NCBI GenBank assembly: GCA_951804985.1
Contig: OX638133.1
Coordinates: 52,128,791-52,192,790 of the forward strand
Source: Dryomyza anilis
Lineage: Eukaryota; Arthropoda; Insecta; Diptera; Dryomyzidae
Reading direction: 5' to 3'
Length of the DNA stretch: 64,000 nt
Position numbers and translations under genes: made by a program
Part shown: piece by piece, positions 1 through 10,685 of the stretch
How the letters are laid out: each line of letters begins with the position of its first letter
Numbering within the stretch: the stretch's first letter is position 1
Notes under the pieces: generated by a model
The model's input: the letters and a program-made list of their open reading frames with translations, nothing else
What the model was told of the DNA's origin: nothing
Database searches by the model: none

Positions 1-15
1 CCGCCACACAATGCA

Positions 16-321
16 GTGCCGCCACAAAATGTAGCGCTGTCGCAAAACGTAGAGTCGCTGTCGCAATATGCACCGCTGTCGCAATATGCACCGCTGTCGC
101 AATATGCACCGCTGTCGCAAAACGCAGCGTCGGTTCAAAATGCAGTGCCGCAAAATGCAGTGCCGCCACAAACTACAGCTCTGCCGCAATATGCAGAGCC
201 ACACAACGCAACCTCATATAATACCAATCACGTTAATGCTCCTCTAAATATTCAGTACATGCTGCACTTTCAGTACATGCTGCGCGCGCTTCAGTGGTGG
301 ACGAAGTGCCACAAATATTGA
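16..321 (+). pseudogene. Low-complexity gag N-terminal fragment
   Basis: Open frame of about 100 codons made of short Gln/Asn/Pro/Ala/Ser-rich units (repeats of the form PLSQYA and SQNA, then NAVPQ). It precedes and probably belongs to the gag of the following Ty3/gypsy element, which reopens in another frame at 341. The real start is likely upstream of the window. No domain can be recognised. Confidence 0.4.
58..111 (+). repeat. 18-bp tandem repeat, three perfect copies
   Basis: Three back-to-back copies of the unit CTGTCGCAATATGCACCG, followed by diverged units (112 onward). The repeat is in frame and encodes PLSQYA. Confidence 0.9.
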
Positions 322-340
322 ATATTTCATTGCCACCATT

Positions 341-1360
341 TTGGTTTATAAGGATGCTGAAAACATATCAGATGAGCACGCGTTAACCAGTTTACCATTG
401 CTATTAGATGGATATGCTTCATCCTGGTGGCAAGGAGTTAAGCACGAAGCACGATCATTTGATGATGCTTTAGATCAGCTGAGAAAGGCTTTTGCACCGC
501 CTAGACCAGACTGGTGCATATTTGGCGAAATTTTTCAAGAAAAACAGAAATTTAATGAACCAACTGATACATTTATTTGTAAGAATAGGTGTATTTTTTC
601 ACAATTATCTGAATGGTTGTCTAAAAAAACCATGACTGATATGATCTTTTCGCAACTGCTTCTGCAAATAAGACAAAAAGTGTCCAGAGAAAGCGTTAAT
701 AATTTTCAAGGTCTTTTATATAAAGCAAGGGACATTGAGACATTGTTTACAGAAAATAAAAATGTCAGCAAAAGCGAAAAACCAAATTTTTCTGAAGCAA
801 TTGAAAAATCATCTAGTCGATGCACATATTGTAGAAAAAAAAATCATTCCGTACAAAATTGCTACAAGAAAATTGAAATGGACAGAAAAAGCAAATCAAC
901 TGTTCAAGAAACAAATTTATATTGTTACGGCTGTGGTGCAGCAGGATACTACCGCTCTAATTACCCACACTGTAATACTAAAAACAAAATAAACAGTCCA
1001 GTACAGCTCGATTTTAATGCTCTTCATACGACATTTGTTGATCGAAACGTACCTACCGTTGACATTAATGTTAATCGATTAAACGGTGAGCCTTATTTTG
1101 ATAATGCGGCCAGGACTAGTGTCGCTGGTTATTACTTGTTTCAAAAGTTAAAACAAAAAGACGTAGAATTTCAAAAAGTATTTGCAGAAATAATATTAGC
1201 TGATGGAATTGCCAGAAAAGAAACTATTTATTCCACAATTGTAAAAATCATCATTGCGAAAAGACTGAAACCCATTCGATTTATATGTTTGCCAAACGCT
1301 AAAGATAAGATAACCGAACTTTGTTCGGTATTGATTTTCTTGAGCAATGTGGAATCGTAA
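341..1360 (+). pseudogene. Ty3/gypsy gag (capsid C-terminus, two zinc knuckles) and degenerate protease
   Basis: Open frame of 339 codons. The N-terminal part has the Trp-rich capsid signature ('SSWWQGVK') seen in gypsy-type Gag. Residues about 161-175 form a CCHC zinc knuckle (C-x2-C-x4-H-x4-C). A second knuckle-like motif (CYGCG...HC) follows near residue 200. Residues about 250-340 look like a retroviral aspartic protease, but the catalytic Asp-Thr/Ser-Gly-Ala motif is replaced by D-N-A-A ('FDNAARTS'), which predicts an inactive enzyme. The flanking frames upstream and downstream are disconnected, so the product would be truncated. The role would have been RNA binding and particle assembly in the cytoplasm. 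Confidence 0.75.
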
Positions 1361-1524
1361 TGGATATGTCACAAAGGACTTGGTTCTTCAAAGACGAACC
1401 AAACAAATAATTTGAATTTAAAATGCATCAGACAAACATGATAAACAGTATAACATTAACAGAAAGAAATATCAATGAACACAATGAAAAGGGATAGCTA
1501 AATTCGAAAAATGTAAATGCGTTT

Positions 1525-3160
1525 TTGTCATGGTTCGAAAAATCAAACTCTGAATGTGCTCAGACCCCTACACGTTCAGTTTTTGTATGTAACGACTATT
1601 CGCCTGAAGGAATAAATAAAATATTTGAGGAATCACTTGCAATAAATTTTCAACCTTCAGTTGCCTCGGATCTGTTCCCACCAATGAAAAAACGTAAATC
1701 TGATGAAGATTTTGATAAAAATATTTTCGAACCTATTCGTCTTAATTCATATGATATTAAGTTACGTCCAAACGAAGGTCCTCATCTTAATTTAAACGAA
1801 AGAAAAATATTAGAAAATGTTATTTTCAAAGAAAAAAACATATTTAAAGATATCACTGTCCCAATTCCATTTATAGAGCATCACATTAATACTGGATCGC
1901 ATGAACCTATTTGTTCAAATCCTTATAGAATATCGCCGAAAATGAAAGAAAATTTGAAAATTGAAATTGAAGACATGCTTAATAATGGAATTATTGAGGA
2001 AAAAGTGTCGCCATGGGCATTTTCGGTTGTATTAATACCAAAAAAGGATGGAGCCATAAGATTATGTGTTGCTTATCGCCGCCTGAATGCAATTACAAAT
2101 ACGGATACATATCCACTTCCGCGAATGGACGATTTATTGCATGCTGCCAAAACAACACCATACATGTCTACGTTGGACTTAAAATCAGGCTATTGGCAAA
2201 TAAAAATTGCACCTCAAGACAAATTAAAAACAGCATTTACGACACCATTTGGTATCTATGCATTTAATAGAATGCCGTTCGGTCTCAAAAACGCACCGGC
2301 GACATTTCAGCGATTAATCTATAAATTTCGAAACGGACTGCCACACATTTTAATATTGGCGTATCTAGACGACATTATAATATTTTCAAAAGATTTATCT
2401 TCGCATATTTCCGAATTACAACAAACTTTTAATAGACTAAAACAATTTGGATTTCATCTCAACAGAGACAAATGCTTCTTTTGTACACCGGAAGTGAAGT
2501 ATTTGGGGCATATCCTTACGCTTGATGGTCTTAAAATAGACCCAGAAAAAACGGATGCAATATTAAAACGCCAGAACCATAAAAAAATGAAACAGGTTAT
2601 ATCATTTTTGCAAACTTGTTCATGGTATCGGCGTTTTATACCGAATTTTGCTGATGTGTCGAAGCCGCTTTCAAATCTTACGAAGAAAAATGCTGCATGG
2701 AAATGGTCCACAACAGAGCAGACATCCTTCGATATGCTTAAAAAGCTTTTAACTTCGCCACCAATCTCACAGCAAGTTAACGAAAATAAATCATTTTTAT
2801 TAAAAATCGATGCAAGCCAATATGCAATCGGTGCTGTTCACTGCAGGGGGAGAAAGAATCCGAGCACCCGATTGAATACGCCGGCCGCTTACTGCTTCCT
2901 GCAGAAAGGAATTATTCGACTACGGAACGTGAAGCACTAGCTGTGGTTTGGGTTGTGCAGAAATTCAGGGGATACACTGAAGGATCTGAGATCGCTGTTC
3001 TGACAGATCACCAACCCCTCAAGTGGCTGTTTAGCCTTAAATCACCTACAGGTCGACTCGCTAGATGGGCGCTCCAGCTGCAAATGTACAACATTTTATT
3101 CTTCGATATGAAGTCCCTCGAAGGATTCATTCGGATAATGGCTGCCAGTTTATATCTGCA
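1525..3160 (+). pseudogene. Ty3/gypsy reverse transcriptase and RNase H, frameshifted
   Basis: The 471-codon frame 1525-2940 holds a nearly complete gypsy-type reverse transcriptase: entry motif 'GIIEEKVSPWAF', 'IPKKDG', 'MSTLDLKSGYWQI' (catalytic Asp A), 'RMPFGLKNAPATFQR' and the catalytic pair 'YLDDIIIFS'. The thumb/connection follows, then RNase H with 'LLKIDASQYAIGAV'. A frameshift near 2836 moves the rest of RNase H into the frame ending 3164, where 'TDHQPLKWLF' (third catalytic region) is seen. The active-site residues of the polymerase are intact, but the frame is broken both upstream and inside RNase H, so this is a pseudogene. Confidence 0.9.
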
Positions 3161-3928
3161 GTGATGCAACTGACTTTTTGTCTTGGTATTGAACAAAGTT
3201 TTACACCAATCCAACCCTGTAGAGAGGAAGAATCGGGACTTAAAAATGCATCTCTCAATTTGTGTAGGCAAAGATCAAGCCAAATGGAATTTAAAATTGC
3301 CAGCCATTAGATTTGTAATGAACTCGTCGAAATGCGGAAGCACAGGATTTTCCGTCGCATATTTAACTTTTAGCCGAAAACTAAGGACACCAACCGAAGT
3401 ACACCATGACTTAAAAGCCATAGCTAAGTCTGAAATTTTTTTACCACAAATGACACCGCATTTGCTTCGCCTAGCAGACTCACTAAAATTAGCTAAGGAG
3501 TCAGAAGAACAAATGCAAGACAAAAATAAAAAATATGTTGACGCAAAGAGAAGAGAACAAAATGAAATAAAAATTGGCGATCGAGTTCTGGTTGCAACGC
3601 ATGTTTTAAGCAAACAAAATCAAGGCATAACATCCAAGTTTGTGCCACGTCGTGATGGGCCATATAAAGTTATAGGCAAAAAGGGTTCAGCATGTTATAT
3701 CATTGCTGCCGGAGACAAGCCAAATATACAACTGGGTACTCATCACAACAAAATCAAGGCATAACATCCAAGTTTGTGCCACGTCGTGATGGGCCATATA
3801 AAGTTATAGGCAAAAAGGGTTCAGCATGTTATATCATTGCTGCCGGAGACAAGCCAAATATACAACTGGGTACTCATCACATATCAACATTAACACTATA
3901 TTCTGAAACAAGAGAAGAACAAGTATAA
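3090..3928 (+). pseudogene. Integrase remnant (C-terminal half) of the Ty3/gypsy element
   Basis: Directly after RNase H the sequence jumps to the second catalytic Asp of integrase ('HSDNGCQFISAV'). The zinc-binding N-terminus and first catalytic Asp are absent, so an internal deletion lies near 3100. The frame changes near 3210. It then continues through the C-terminal domain ('FSVAYLTFSRKLRTP', 'KIGDRVLVATH', 'GPYKVIGKKG'), which normally binds DNA. The end of the domain is tandemly duplicated (3613-3880): the first copy runs into a stop at 3764, while a frame across the second copy ends at 3928. Confidence 0.8.
3613..3880 (+). repeat. 134-bp tandem duplication, two copies identical by eye
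   Basis: Copies 3613-3746 and 3747-3880 are adjacent and read identically base by base. The unit covers the end of integrase. Because 134 is not a multiple of three, the duplication shifts the reading frame. Confidence 0.95.
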
Positions 3929-4440
3929 TCTATTAGACGTCGGGTACGCCGAAGGTGGAACCAACAAAATACGAATACAACACATAATCCAGACGTATAC
4001 GCAACACAAATGTAACGACAAGAATGTTTGCTCAGTTGCACGCATATAAAGGGCAAACATTAAAGTTATGCACTTAAATTTAATATATTTTATTCTTTTA
4101 CACCAACATAATTATTTTCTAATGTTACTCAATATTTTTGCATTATGAAAATTACTCATTTTTGTTACATTTTACCAATGCTCATCTCATAACCATTTTT
4201 GTAAATTACTGATCTTCAAGACGTCGTAGAATAAAGACCTACATTAAAACTGAGTTCCTGAATCTTTTTATTTTGATAAATTTATTATACATAAAAAATT
4301 AAAAACGTATACTCAAGTAGACACTAGTGGATCTTGAGGCTAGTTTTCTATAAAAATAACCAATTGTGAGGACAGGTATAGACGTCCAGGCTGTCTTACC
4401 CGGACCACAAATAATAATTATTATTTTATATTTAAAACCC
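3929..4440 (+). other. 3' non-coding end and possible 3' LTR of the gypsy element
   Basis: After the integrase stop there is an AT-rich stretch with a plausible LTR start (TGTAACGACAAGAATG at 4011), a poly(A) signal AATAAA at 4230-4235 and a GC-richer end near 4370-4420. The partner LTR would be outside the window, so the LTR assignment cannot be proved here. Confidence 0.35.
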
Positions 4441-5229
4441 CCCGAAATAACCTCCGGTTACAATATGTATTTCTTCCTCTAAATGACGATTTTTTTAATG
4501 TTTTATTCCATGATGTTTTCTCTATATTAGGGATGCTCGCCTGCCCGCGGCTGACTGCACGGATAATCGAGTGCTATACGATGGGTATCTAATGGCAGAA
4601 GTGAGCGGGGATTGCAACTCAGAAATGAGCGGGGTAGTGTTGCATTTTTAAAAATTCCGGGAAATTTAAATTTCTATTTAAGAGTTTAATTATTTGAGAT
4701 TGGTTTTAACGGACCCATTTATATTGCTTATTATTTTGAATTACTAAAATATACAAATTTTATCATATTAAATAATTATAATTATTTCTCATTTAATTAT
4801 TTGTTATTATTTTGTAAAATGTTTGGCTAAAGTGATTAAAATCTGAAACTTAACTAAATTCTAAAATAATTATTTATTTCACATTTCTGCTCTAGTTTAC
4901 TTAAGAAATGATGCAACACTGAATAGAATGAGAATGCGATGAAAGTACGGTGTAACAAAGTAAAACAAAACCTGACAAAAAAATAATGGTTTTGGAAAAA
5001 AAATGTACATAGAATTATCCAAAAATACTGTATTTGGTGAAAATTTATAATTTTTGATTATAGCAATATTATATGTTATTATTCCGTTCATAAAACAAGA
5101 CATGTGTATAAAAAATGCTATTGCAAAAGTGTCAAAAAATTATTAATTGAGGTTTTTTAATTAACAATATTTTTTATACTATACATTAATCGTTCTTATA
5201 TAAAGTATACAATAATGAATAACAATAAA
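4441..5229. other. AT-rich intergenic DNA, no gene seen
   Basis: Mostly A/T runs. A short GC-richer island at about 4530-4650 looks like an old transposon remnant but matches nothing I can name. The small open frame on the minus strand at 4897-5103 has no recognisable motif. Confidence 0.6.
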
Positions 5230-5244
5230 AACATTTAAATCATA
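5230..5244 (+). repeat. 15-bp target site duplication, left copy
   Basis: AACATTTAAATCATA, repeated exactly at 8010-8024 on the other side of the Penelope-like element. Confidence 0.85.
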
Positions 5245-5346
5245 ATAAGTTGTGTTTCGTCAGGCTCGAGGTTAAGTTGGTTAATTTAGAAAAAACTCTT
5301 TTTTGTTTTTTTTTTTAATTAATTTGTTTTTAATTTTTCAATATTT

Positions 5347-5372
5347 CGGACACCTTCGGTGTCCGTCTTCAG
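5347..5372 (-). ncRNA. Hammerhead-ribozyme-like motif in Penelope terminal repeat (candidate)
   Basis: Read on the minus strand: CTGAAGA, then a perfect 8-bp hairpin with a 3-base loop (5347-5365), then AAA. Hammerhead motifs (CUGANGA, stem II, GAAA) are known in Penelope-like element terminal repeats, and this has the same layout. The fit is not perfect: using the full 8-bp stem leaves only AAA where GAAA is expected, and I could not draw stems I and III. Treat it as a degenerate or misread candidate. Confidence 0.3.
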
Positions 5373-5466
5373 CAAATTATTAAGCCTACAACAATGAAAT
5401 ATGACAACAATATATAAAAATAAATATTAATATTACTACGGAGGGCACGCCGCAAACAGCATCAAA

Positions 5467-7760
5467 ATGACGCTTTACAAGAGACTACGAGAAAACTGCA
5501 AGAAAACTATCAACAACAACATTAGAAACGAGTTGGGAGAGTTAGGTCACATGGGGCGGATTTTTATAGTCGATCGGGCCCGATTATGGAATACCCTACA
5601 CCTTTGGTGGGGATATTAATGTGGGATATTTAATTGCATACCTTAATTTAAAAGATTTTAATTATGCTGAACCTCCCCACCCTCAGAATATTATTCACAT
5701 ATCAGAAATTTACGTGTTATATCCCCATAAATTAAAAAATTTATATAAAAGTATAACAAACTATTAAAAAGAAAAATAGAAACATAATTCGGCGGACAAC
5801 GTCTATATTTAAAATTTTGAAAGGCTAATATATCATAGATTTGATTTTAATAATTTACGGATCAAATTTTCACTATGAAAACCCGGGAAATAATTGAAAA
5901 AAAAAGTGGGCGGATCACGCCCATTTATGGACCACTTATTTTTAGGTAAATTATAACAATACGTTTTAAATTTTATACCTATATCTTGAATACTTTTCGA
6001 GTTATTAGTTCCTAAAGAGTTATATAAAAGTGACTTGTATGGGAGGTGGGCGTGTCCGTTGACCGATTTGGCTCATTTTCAAACTCAGTTCCTACTATAA
6101 TAATACGAAATGTTATCGCATTCTGATCAGTATTTTTCAAGTTATTCTGTATTCGGACAGCAAGACGGACAGACAGACGGACATGGCTAAACGGACTCGG
6201 GTAGTGATGCTGATCAAGAATATATATACTTTTCCATACCGGACACGCCTCCTAAGGGGCGTTACAATATATGCACAAAGTTAATATACCCTGTACCTCA
6301 TAGGTGTAGGGTATAAACATACCAAAAACAACAAACAAAAAGCTAAATTAAAAACATCTATAACATTCCTACTTAAATGTAGAAAAGCTGGAATAATCCC
6401 ACAATGGATCACAGACACTACATTCAATGTGCATCAACTATTCACAATCAGCATAACATTACCAGAACAAAAAATAGACAAATTGCTCAAGAATTACATC
6501 ACAAACTTCCATATTAAAATACTTAAATTACTAATAAAACAAAAACACGACGAATTAAAAATAAACAAAACAGAATTAGCATATACAACAGCGCTAATAG
6601 AACAAACATACATGAAGAGGATCACACTAAATTCTTTAAAAGTGAAGAAATTATATACGAAAGCTTAAAAAGAACAATAATGAATAAACAAATTAACAAA
6701 TTAGCAAATTTAGAGAATTAAAGAAGAAACAAGACAGTGAAATAAACAACAAATATAACAAAGAGTGGTTCAACAACAAAACAAACATAGAAATTCCAAC
6801 AAACATAAAACAATTACTTTCTTTAGGACCGAAATTCGCATTGCCGATCGAAAAACAACAATTCCCTTTATTCAAATGCATAGCTGACGGAGAAGACATC
6901 ACACAGACGAATATTATGAAGCAATGACAAGATATACCACGAACAAAATTAATAACCACAGTGGACAATTACTTGAATAAGAGATCATTAACGCCAAGAG
7001 AGAAAGTTACTCTCAACACGGTGGTACAAACAAGAAAATTTCTTAACAAAAAATAAAAACTTGTCAATATTAAATGCAGACAAAGGATATATCACAGTAG
7101 CAATATATAAAACGGAATATGATACAAAAATGAAAGAAATTTTTCAGGACATGTGTACTTACAAACGATTAAAGAACGACCCCACCACAAAACTACAATC
7201 AGAGAAGGAACACAAAGAAGGAACACCATTACGACCAATATGTTCCTCTATCAACTCACCATCTTACGGACTATGTAAATTCATAATAAATATATTAAAA
7301 AACTTTACTAAAGAATCCAAATATAATGTTAAGGACGCAGTTGAATTTAAGTCAAGGGTTAACAATACACATATATTTGACGACAAAACACTGATATCAT
7401 TAGACGTAATTTCACTATTTCCGAGCGTACCTGTAAACTTAGCCATAGAAATCATAAAGAAAAAATGGAACAAGATCTCAACATACGCTGACATACCAAA
7501 AGATCTATTTGTTATTGACGTTTTGTATAAAAGAAAATAGGTATAATAAATGACACCTTAGAAACACTAAACACGTTTCAAAAACAAATTCAGTTCACCC
7601 ACGAAATTGAAAAATTACCATATCTAGACTCTTCATTAATCAGAATTGACAACACTATTAAACTTGACTGGTACCAAAAGCCGACAGCCTCAGGAAGAAT
7701 TATAAATATGAACTCTAAACACCCAAAACAGCGAATAACTTTATATGAAGAGTATTAATA
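5467..7760 (+). pseudogene. Penelope-type reverse transcriptase, interrupted and frameshifted
   Basis: The likely start is ATG at 5467 (MTLYKRLRE...), cut within about 20 codons by the nested repeat. The frame resumes near 6316 ('FLLKCRKAGIIPQW', typical of Penelope N-termini) and continues to 6668, then in other frames. 7061-7540 holds the RT core: 'LNADKGYITVAIY', 'RPICSSINSPSYGL', 'SLDVISLFPSVPVNLAI' (catalytic Asp). After a deletion that removes the next catalytic block, 7551-7757 reads 'LPYLDSSLIRID', 'WYQKPTASGRI', a block shared by Penelope proteins. The GIY-YIG endonuclease is missing. Several frame changes and a deletion make it inactive. Confidence 0.85.
5530..6316 (+). mobile_element. 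DINE-1/mini-me-like non-autonomous repeat nested in Penelope
   Basis: The unit starts at GAGTTGGGAGAGTTAGG and has no coding capacity. It contains a (GTCY)n-type run (GACGGACAGACAGACGGACA near 6165-6182), then a conserved-looking core, then a (TA)n run near 6220. It ends in a strong hairpin of the ATACCCT...AGGGTAT type (6286-6314). That order (GTCY microsatellite, core, TA run, terminal hairpin) is the described layout of dipteran mini-me/DINE-1 repeats. A second copy of its first part lies inverted at 43950-44543 and starts at the same base, which fixes the left edge. Confidence 0.65.
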
Positions 7761-8009
7761 ATAAGTGACGAACAATTTCACAAGAAGAATATCAGAAAAA
7801 TTCAAAAAATTCTACATAAAAATGACTTTAAATACAAAACGGCAATGGATCTCATAAAAAACGAAACCAACAAACTTCATGACGAAAAACAGGACAAACC
7901 AGCGAAGATTTACAAATCTATGGTATTTTTTTTCTAAATTAACCAACCTGACCTCGAGCCTGACGAAACACAACTTATTAAAACTAAAAGGTCGATAAAA
8001 ATAAATATT

Positions 8010-8024
8010 AACATTTAAATCATA
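8010..8024 (+). repeat. 15-bp target site duplication, right copy
   Basis: Exact direct repeat of 5230-5244. The pair defines the insertion edges of the Penelope-like element. Confidence 0.85.
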
Positions 8025-8516
8025 CTTAAAATACTATGTTCCACTGTGTGCAGTCGACTTCGATTCTACGCATGCAACCCCAGTACGAAATATAAAATTC
8101 TTGACCATTTCTTAAATTGACTTTATTTTTATACATTTAATTAAACAACTTTGATTTATATGTATCTAATAAAATACAACAGAAACATTTTATTTTTAAC
8201 GGTACTAGAAGTATTTTTAAACTGTACGTTTCAATTGTGAATGTAAACATCTCAACATTTTTTTTTTAATCAAGCAAAACTACAAACATAACCTTGGTGT
8301 ACTCCCCAGGAAAATAAATAAATTAACATTATATATAAATATAATATGTAATTATTTTACTTCAGATATTAAAAAACTTAAGTCAAAAATTCTATTCACA
8401 ATTTCTACTGTATTTCAATAAAAAGCTTCAATATTCGTCTGAAAATTTGAAACATAATAATTTTCCACAGAAAACTGTTTGTTGTATTATTTTCTGTAAA
8501 ATTATAAAAACGTTAT
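8025..8516. other. AT-rich DNA, no gene seen
   Basis: No open frame, RNA gene or repeat could be supported here apart from simple A/T runs. Confidence 0.6.
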
Positions 8517-8566
8517 GGGCCTTATTATGATTAGCGAAGCGAATGTACTTGGCGAAGCGAACGCAA
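8517..8566 (+). repeat. Left terminal inverted repeat
   Basis: Contains GATTAGCGAAGCGAATG and TTGGCGAAGCGAACG. It matches the reverse complement of 10686-10735 with a few differences. Confidence 0.8.
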
Positions 8567-9182
8567 TTTGGCGAATGAACTGGCGAATGTACTAATTTTT
8601 ATGGTTTTAAAAGTGAGCAACACTTTCAACATTGACGTATAAATGACGAATTTCAGAGTTGAAAAAATAGTATCATGTTGCGTGCTTTTAGTACTTACTT
8701 TTTATATACTATTATACTATACTATTTTTTCTTAATATCTAATTTGTTTGTTATAAAACCCTTTTTAAAACCCTTATTATGTTATAATATTTTATATTAT
8801 TTATGGTTTAAAAAACGGTAACTCGATTCAGAGCAATAATATTTTTTCGGTTTTTGGTAATTTTTTGTCTATAAAAGATCAAAAATTATAAAAATAAACT
8901 TCGATCAATTCAAATTATTAAAAATGTATAGTTAAATATGTTTTTAAATTTTAATATCGGTGCTATTTTTAATTACAATTAAATACTTTTTTTAAAAAAG
9001 TAGTTTTTTTTATTTGTAGAAATACTTTTTTTATTTTGGTTTATAGAAACCCTAAACTTTGCAAACAGCTGTTTATTACATGATGTTTTCTTGAAAATAT
9101 ATGAAGTTAGCAAATTGTCTCAACATTGTAAGTTAAAAATAAATAATTATAAATATCTTTAGTTTTATATTGTTTATTTTAG

Positions 9183-9679
9183 ATATGTCATTGTTTATTG
9201 GAATCAAGGTACCGCCAGCGCCGAATCCTCGGATAGTCTATATTGGGATACGCACGAACGAAAGGTGTTGAATACCGTCGGCGCCGAAGATGACTACATA
9301 CAGGACCTGGTGGCGGAGAAGGACTACAATGAGTTATTCTGGAAACTACACGAACCCATAGAGCAGAGTGCAGCCAAAAGGGCTAAAGAGCTCTTTCCGC
9401 TCGAGAGCAGAGTCGTCGTCAAAACCCAAGGCAGAAGTGAAAAAGGAACCAAGTGATGGTGTTACAAATAACAACAACACGCAGCAGTCCAGCGAAAATA
9501 TTTTTGATTTTTTGCAAAATCACATTACCAAATACGAGCTGGGTTTGTGTGTCATCGGTGAATTGTCGCTCGATGAGAAATTGGATTTGCAACAATTTTA
9601 TAAAATTGATACCGGTGCGCTGCCGGATGATTTGGAAATGATCGATGAGTCGGTGGATGCACTGCTGGCCAACATGTAA
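9183..9679 (+). pseudogene. Unidentified host-like coding fragment, frameshifted
   Basis: I do not recognise the product. A consensus splice acceptor (T-rich tract, TTTTAG) ends at 9182, and an acidic open frame follows ('WDTHERKVLNTVGAEDD', 'EKDYNELFWKLHEPIEQ'). It runs to a stop at 9456. From about 9385 the coding signal moves to another frame ('SSKPKAEVKKEPSDG', an Asn/Gln run, then 'IFDFLQNHITKYELG' and 'IDESVDALLANM') ending in TAA at 9679, so one small indel separates two halves of a single protein. Codons favour G/C in the third position, unlike the very AT-rich surroundings and unlike IntS1 next door. That suggests it was copied from a gene in normal euchromatin. It could also be a terminal exon of a real gene with a sequencing error at the frame change. 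Confidence 0.5.
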
Positions 9680-10685
9680 TTATTGTTTAAGCTTCTTTTT
9701 CTACGTGTTTTCCTTAGAAATTAAGTTTTCTTTCAAGTTTTTGTTGAAATCTGTTGTATTTTTTCTTTTAGATATGCTAAGAATTTGAAATTCTTTTAGT
9801 GCTTTTACCAGATGTGCGCGAAGCATATTGAAAACTCTATTAACTATTTAAATAAAGAAATATTAATGAAATCTTTAAAATTACCTCTTAATTTTTACAT
9901 AAAACAATCAATAGGTGACTTAATAAAGAAAAAGTATCTTCGTTGCAGGTCTAAAATTTATTTCTAAATCCTATTAATATAATGAATCTCGTTGTTGGTT
10001 TGCTATTTGATCCGCTTCTTCGTCTAAATGACTGATCCGATTTGCTTGAAATTTTTAGCACAGATACGGTAGGGTTTGGAAGGAATGATAGGCTATATAT
10101 GGGCGGAATTGGCCAAAAGGGCGTGGCACTTCCGTTTAATAATAAAAGTGTTTAATAGTAAATGTGTTTAACAAAAAAAAAAATTGATGAAGCAAAAAAA
10201 TACAAACTCAAAAGATAAACCGAAAAAGCAATAGATATAGATTTGTTCTCCGATTCGTCACACGGAAATTAAATTTCAAATTTAGAAAACCCGGCCCTGG
10301 TTTTTTAGAGCTGTAACGCTAAACTATTATTATTAAATTGTATATAAAATGTGCAATGTACGATTAACTCTATTTATAAGTTAGGGCACAAAAACCTCGA
10401 AATTTGAGATAAAAGGATAGAAAAACTTAAGGATAAAAAAATTTTAAATCAGGAGAATAAACAAAAACAGAGAAGCAAAAAAAAATAATAAATCAAAAGA
10501 AACATCTTAAAAATGATAGATTAGGCTACGTTCGCCGATTCGTCACATGAACTGTTGATTCGCTTGATTTTGACACTTAAAGCGATTGAAATTTAGTTGA
10601 GTGTTGCACCTTTTTTTACGTCCGCTTCATTTTACCCGTTTTTTGGCGAATGAAGTCTGGCGAATGTAAGCCGTGATAGCTTTTT
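9680..10685. other. Non-coding interior of the TIR unit
   Basis: Gene-free, AT-rich. About 9985-10150 contains a GC-richer stretch (GGGCGGAATTGGCC, AAGGGCGTGGCACTTCCG) that looks like a dispersed repeat. The motif CCGATTCGTCACA occurs at about 10250 and 10537. Confidence 0.5.

Larger units (their letters stand above)
1..4440 (+). mobile_element. Decayed Ty3/gypsy LTR retrotransposon, 5' end cut by window edge
   Basis: Reading frames in the order gag-like, zinc knuckles, degenerate protease, reverse transcriptase, RNase H and integrase C-terminal part run left to right, the order of Ty3/gypsy elements. The 5' LTR and the start of gag lie before base 1. The body is non-functional: there are frame changes near 1.36-1.5 kb and 2.84 kb, the protease active-site motif is altered, and the integrase core between RNase H and the second catalytic Asp is missing. 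No env-like frame follows integrase. The family is not recognised with certainty; the tail of integrase recalls Drosophila Osvaldo/Ulysses-type elements, but this is an impression. Confidence 0.85.
5245..8009 (+). mobile_element. Penelope-like retroelement with inverted terminal repeats
   Basis: The ends are inverted copies of one another: 5245-5294 and 7927-7979 pair as inverted repeats around the shared core TTCGTCAGGCTCGAGG and its complement. A perfect 15-bp direct repeat AACATTTAAATCATA flanks the unit (5230-5244 and 8010-8024). Inside is a plus-strand Penelope-type reverse transcriptase. Inverted or partial terminal repeats and variable target duplications are known for Penelope elements. 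The right terminal copy is fused straight onto the broken coding region, so the GIY-YIG endonuclease region has been deleted. A DINE-1-like repeat is nested at about 5530-6316. Confidence 0.9.

Noticed and set aside
4897..5103. Small minus-strand open frame
   Set aside because: AT-rich, hydrophobic by composition, no motif, no neighbour context.
9186..9272. ATG-initiated short frame at the start of the captured fragment
   Set aside because: It stops after 28 codons, and the better coding signal is in another frame reached through the splice acceptor at 9182.
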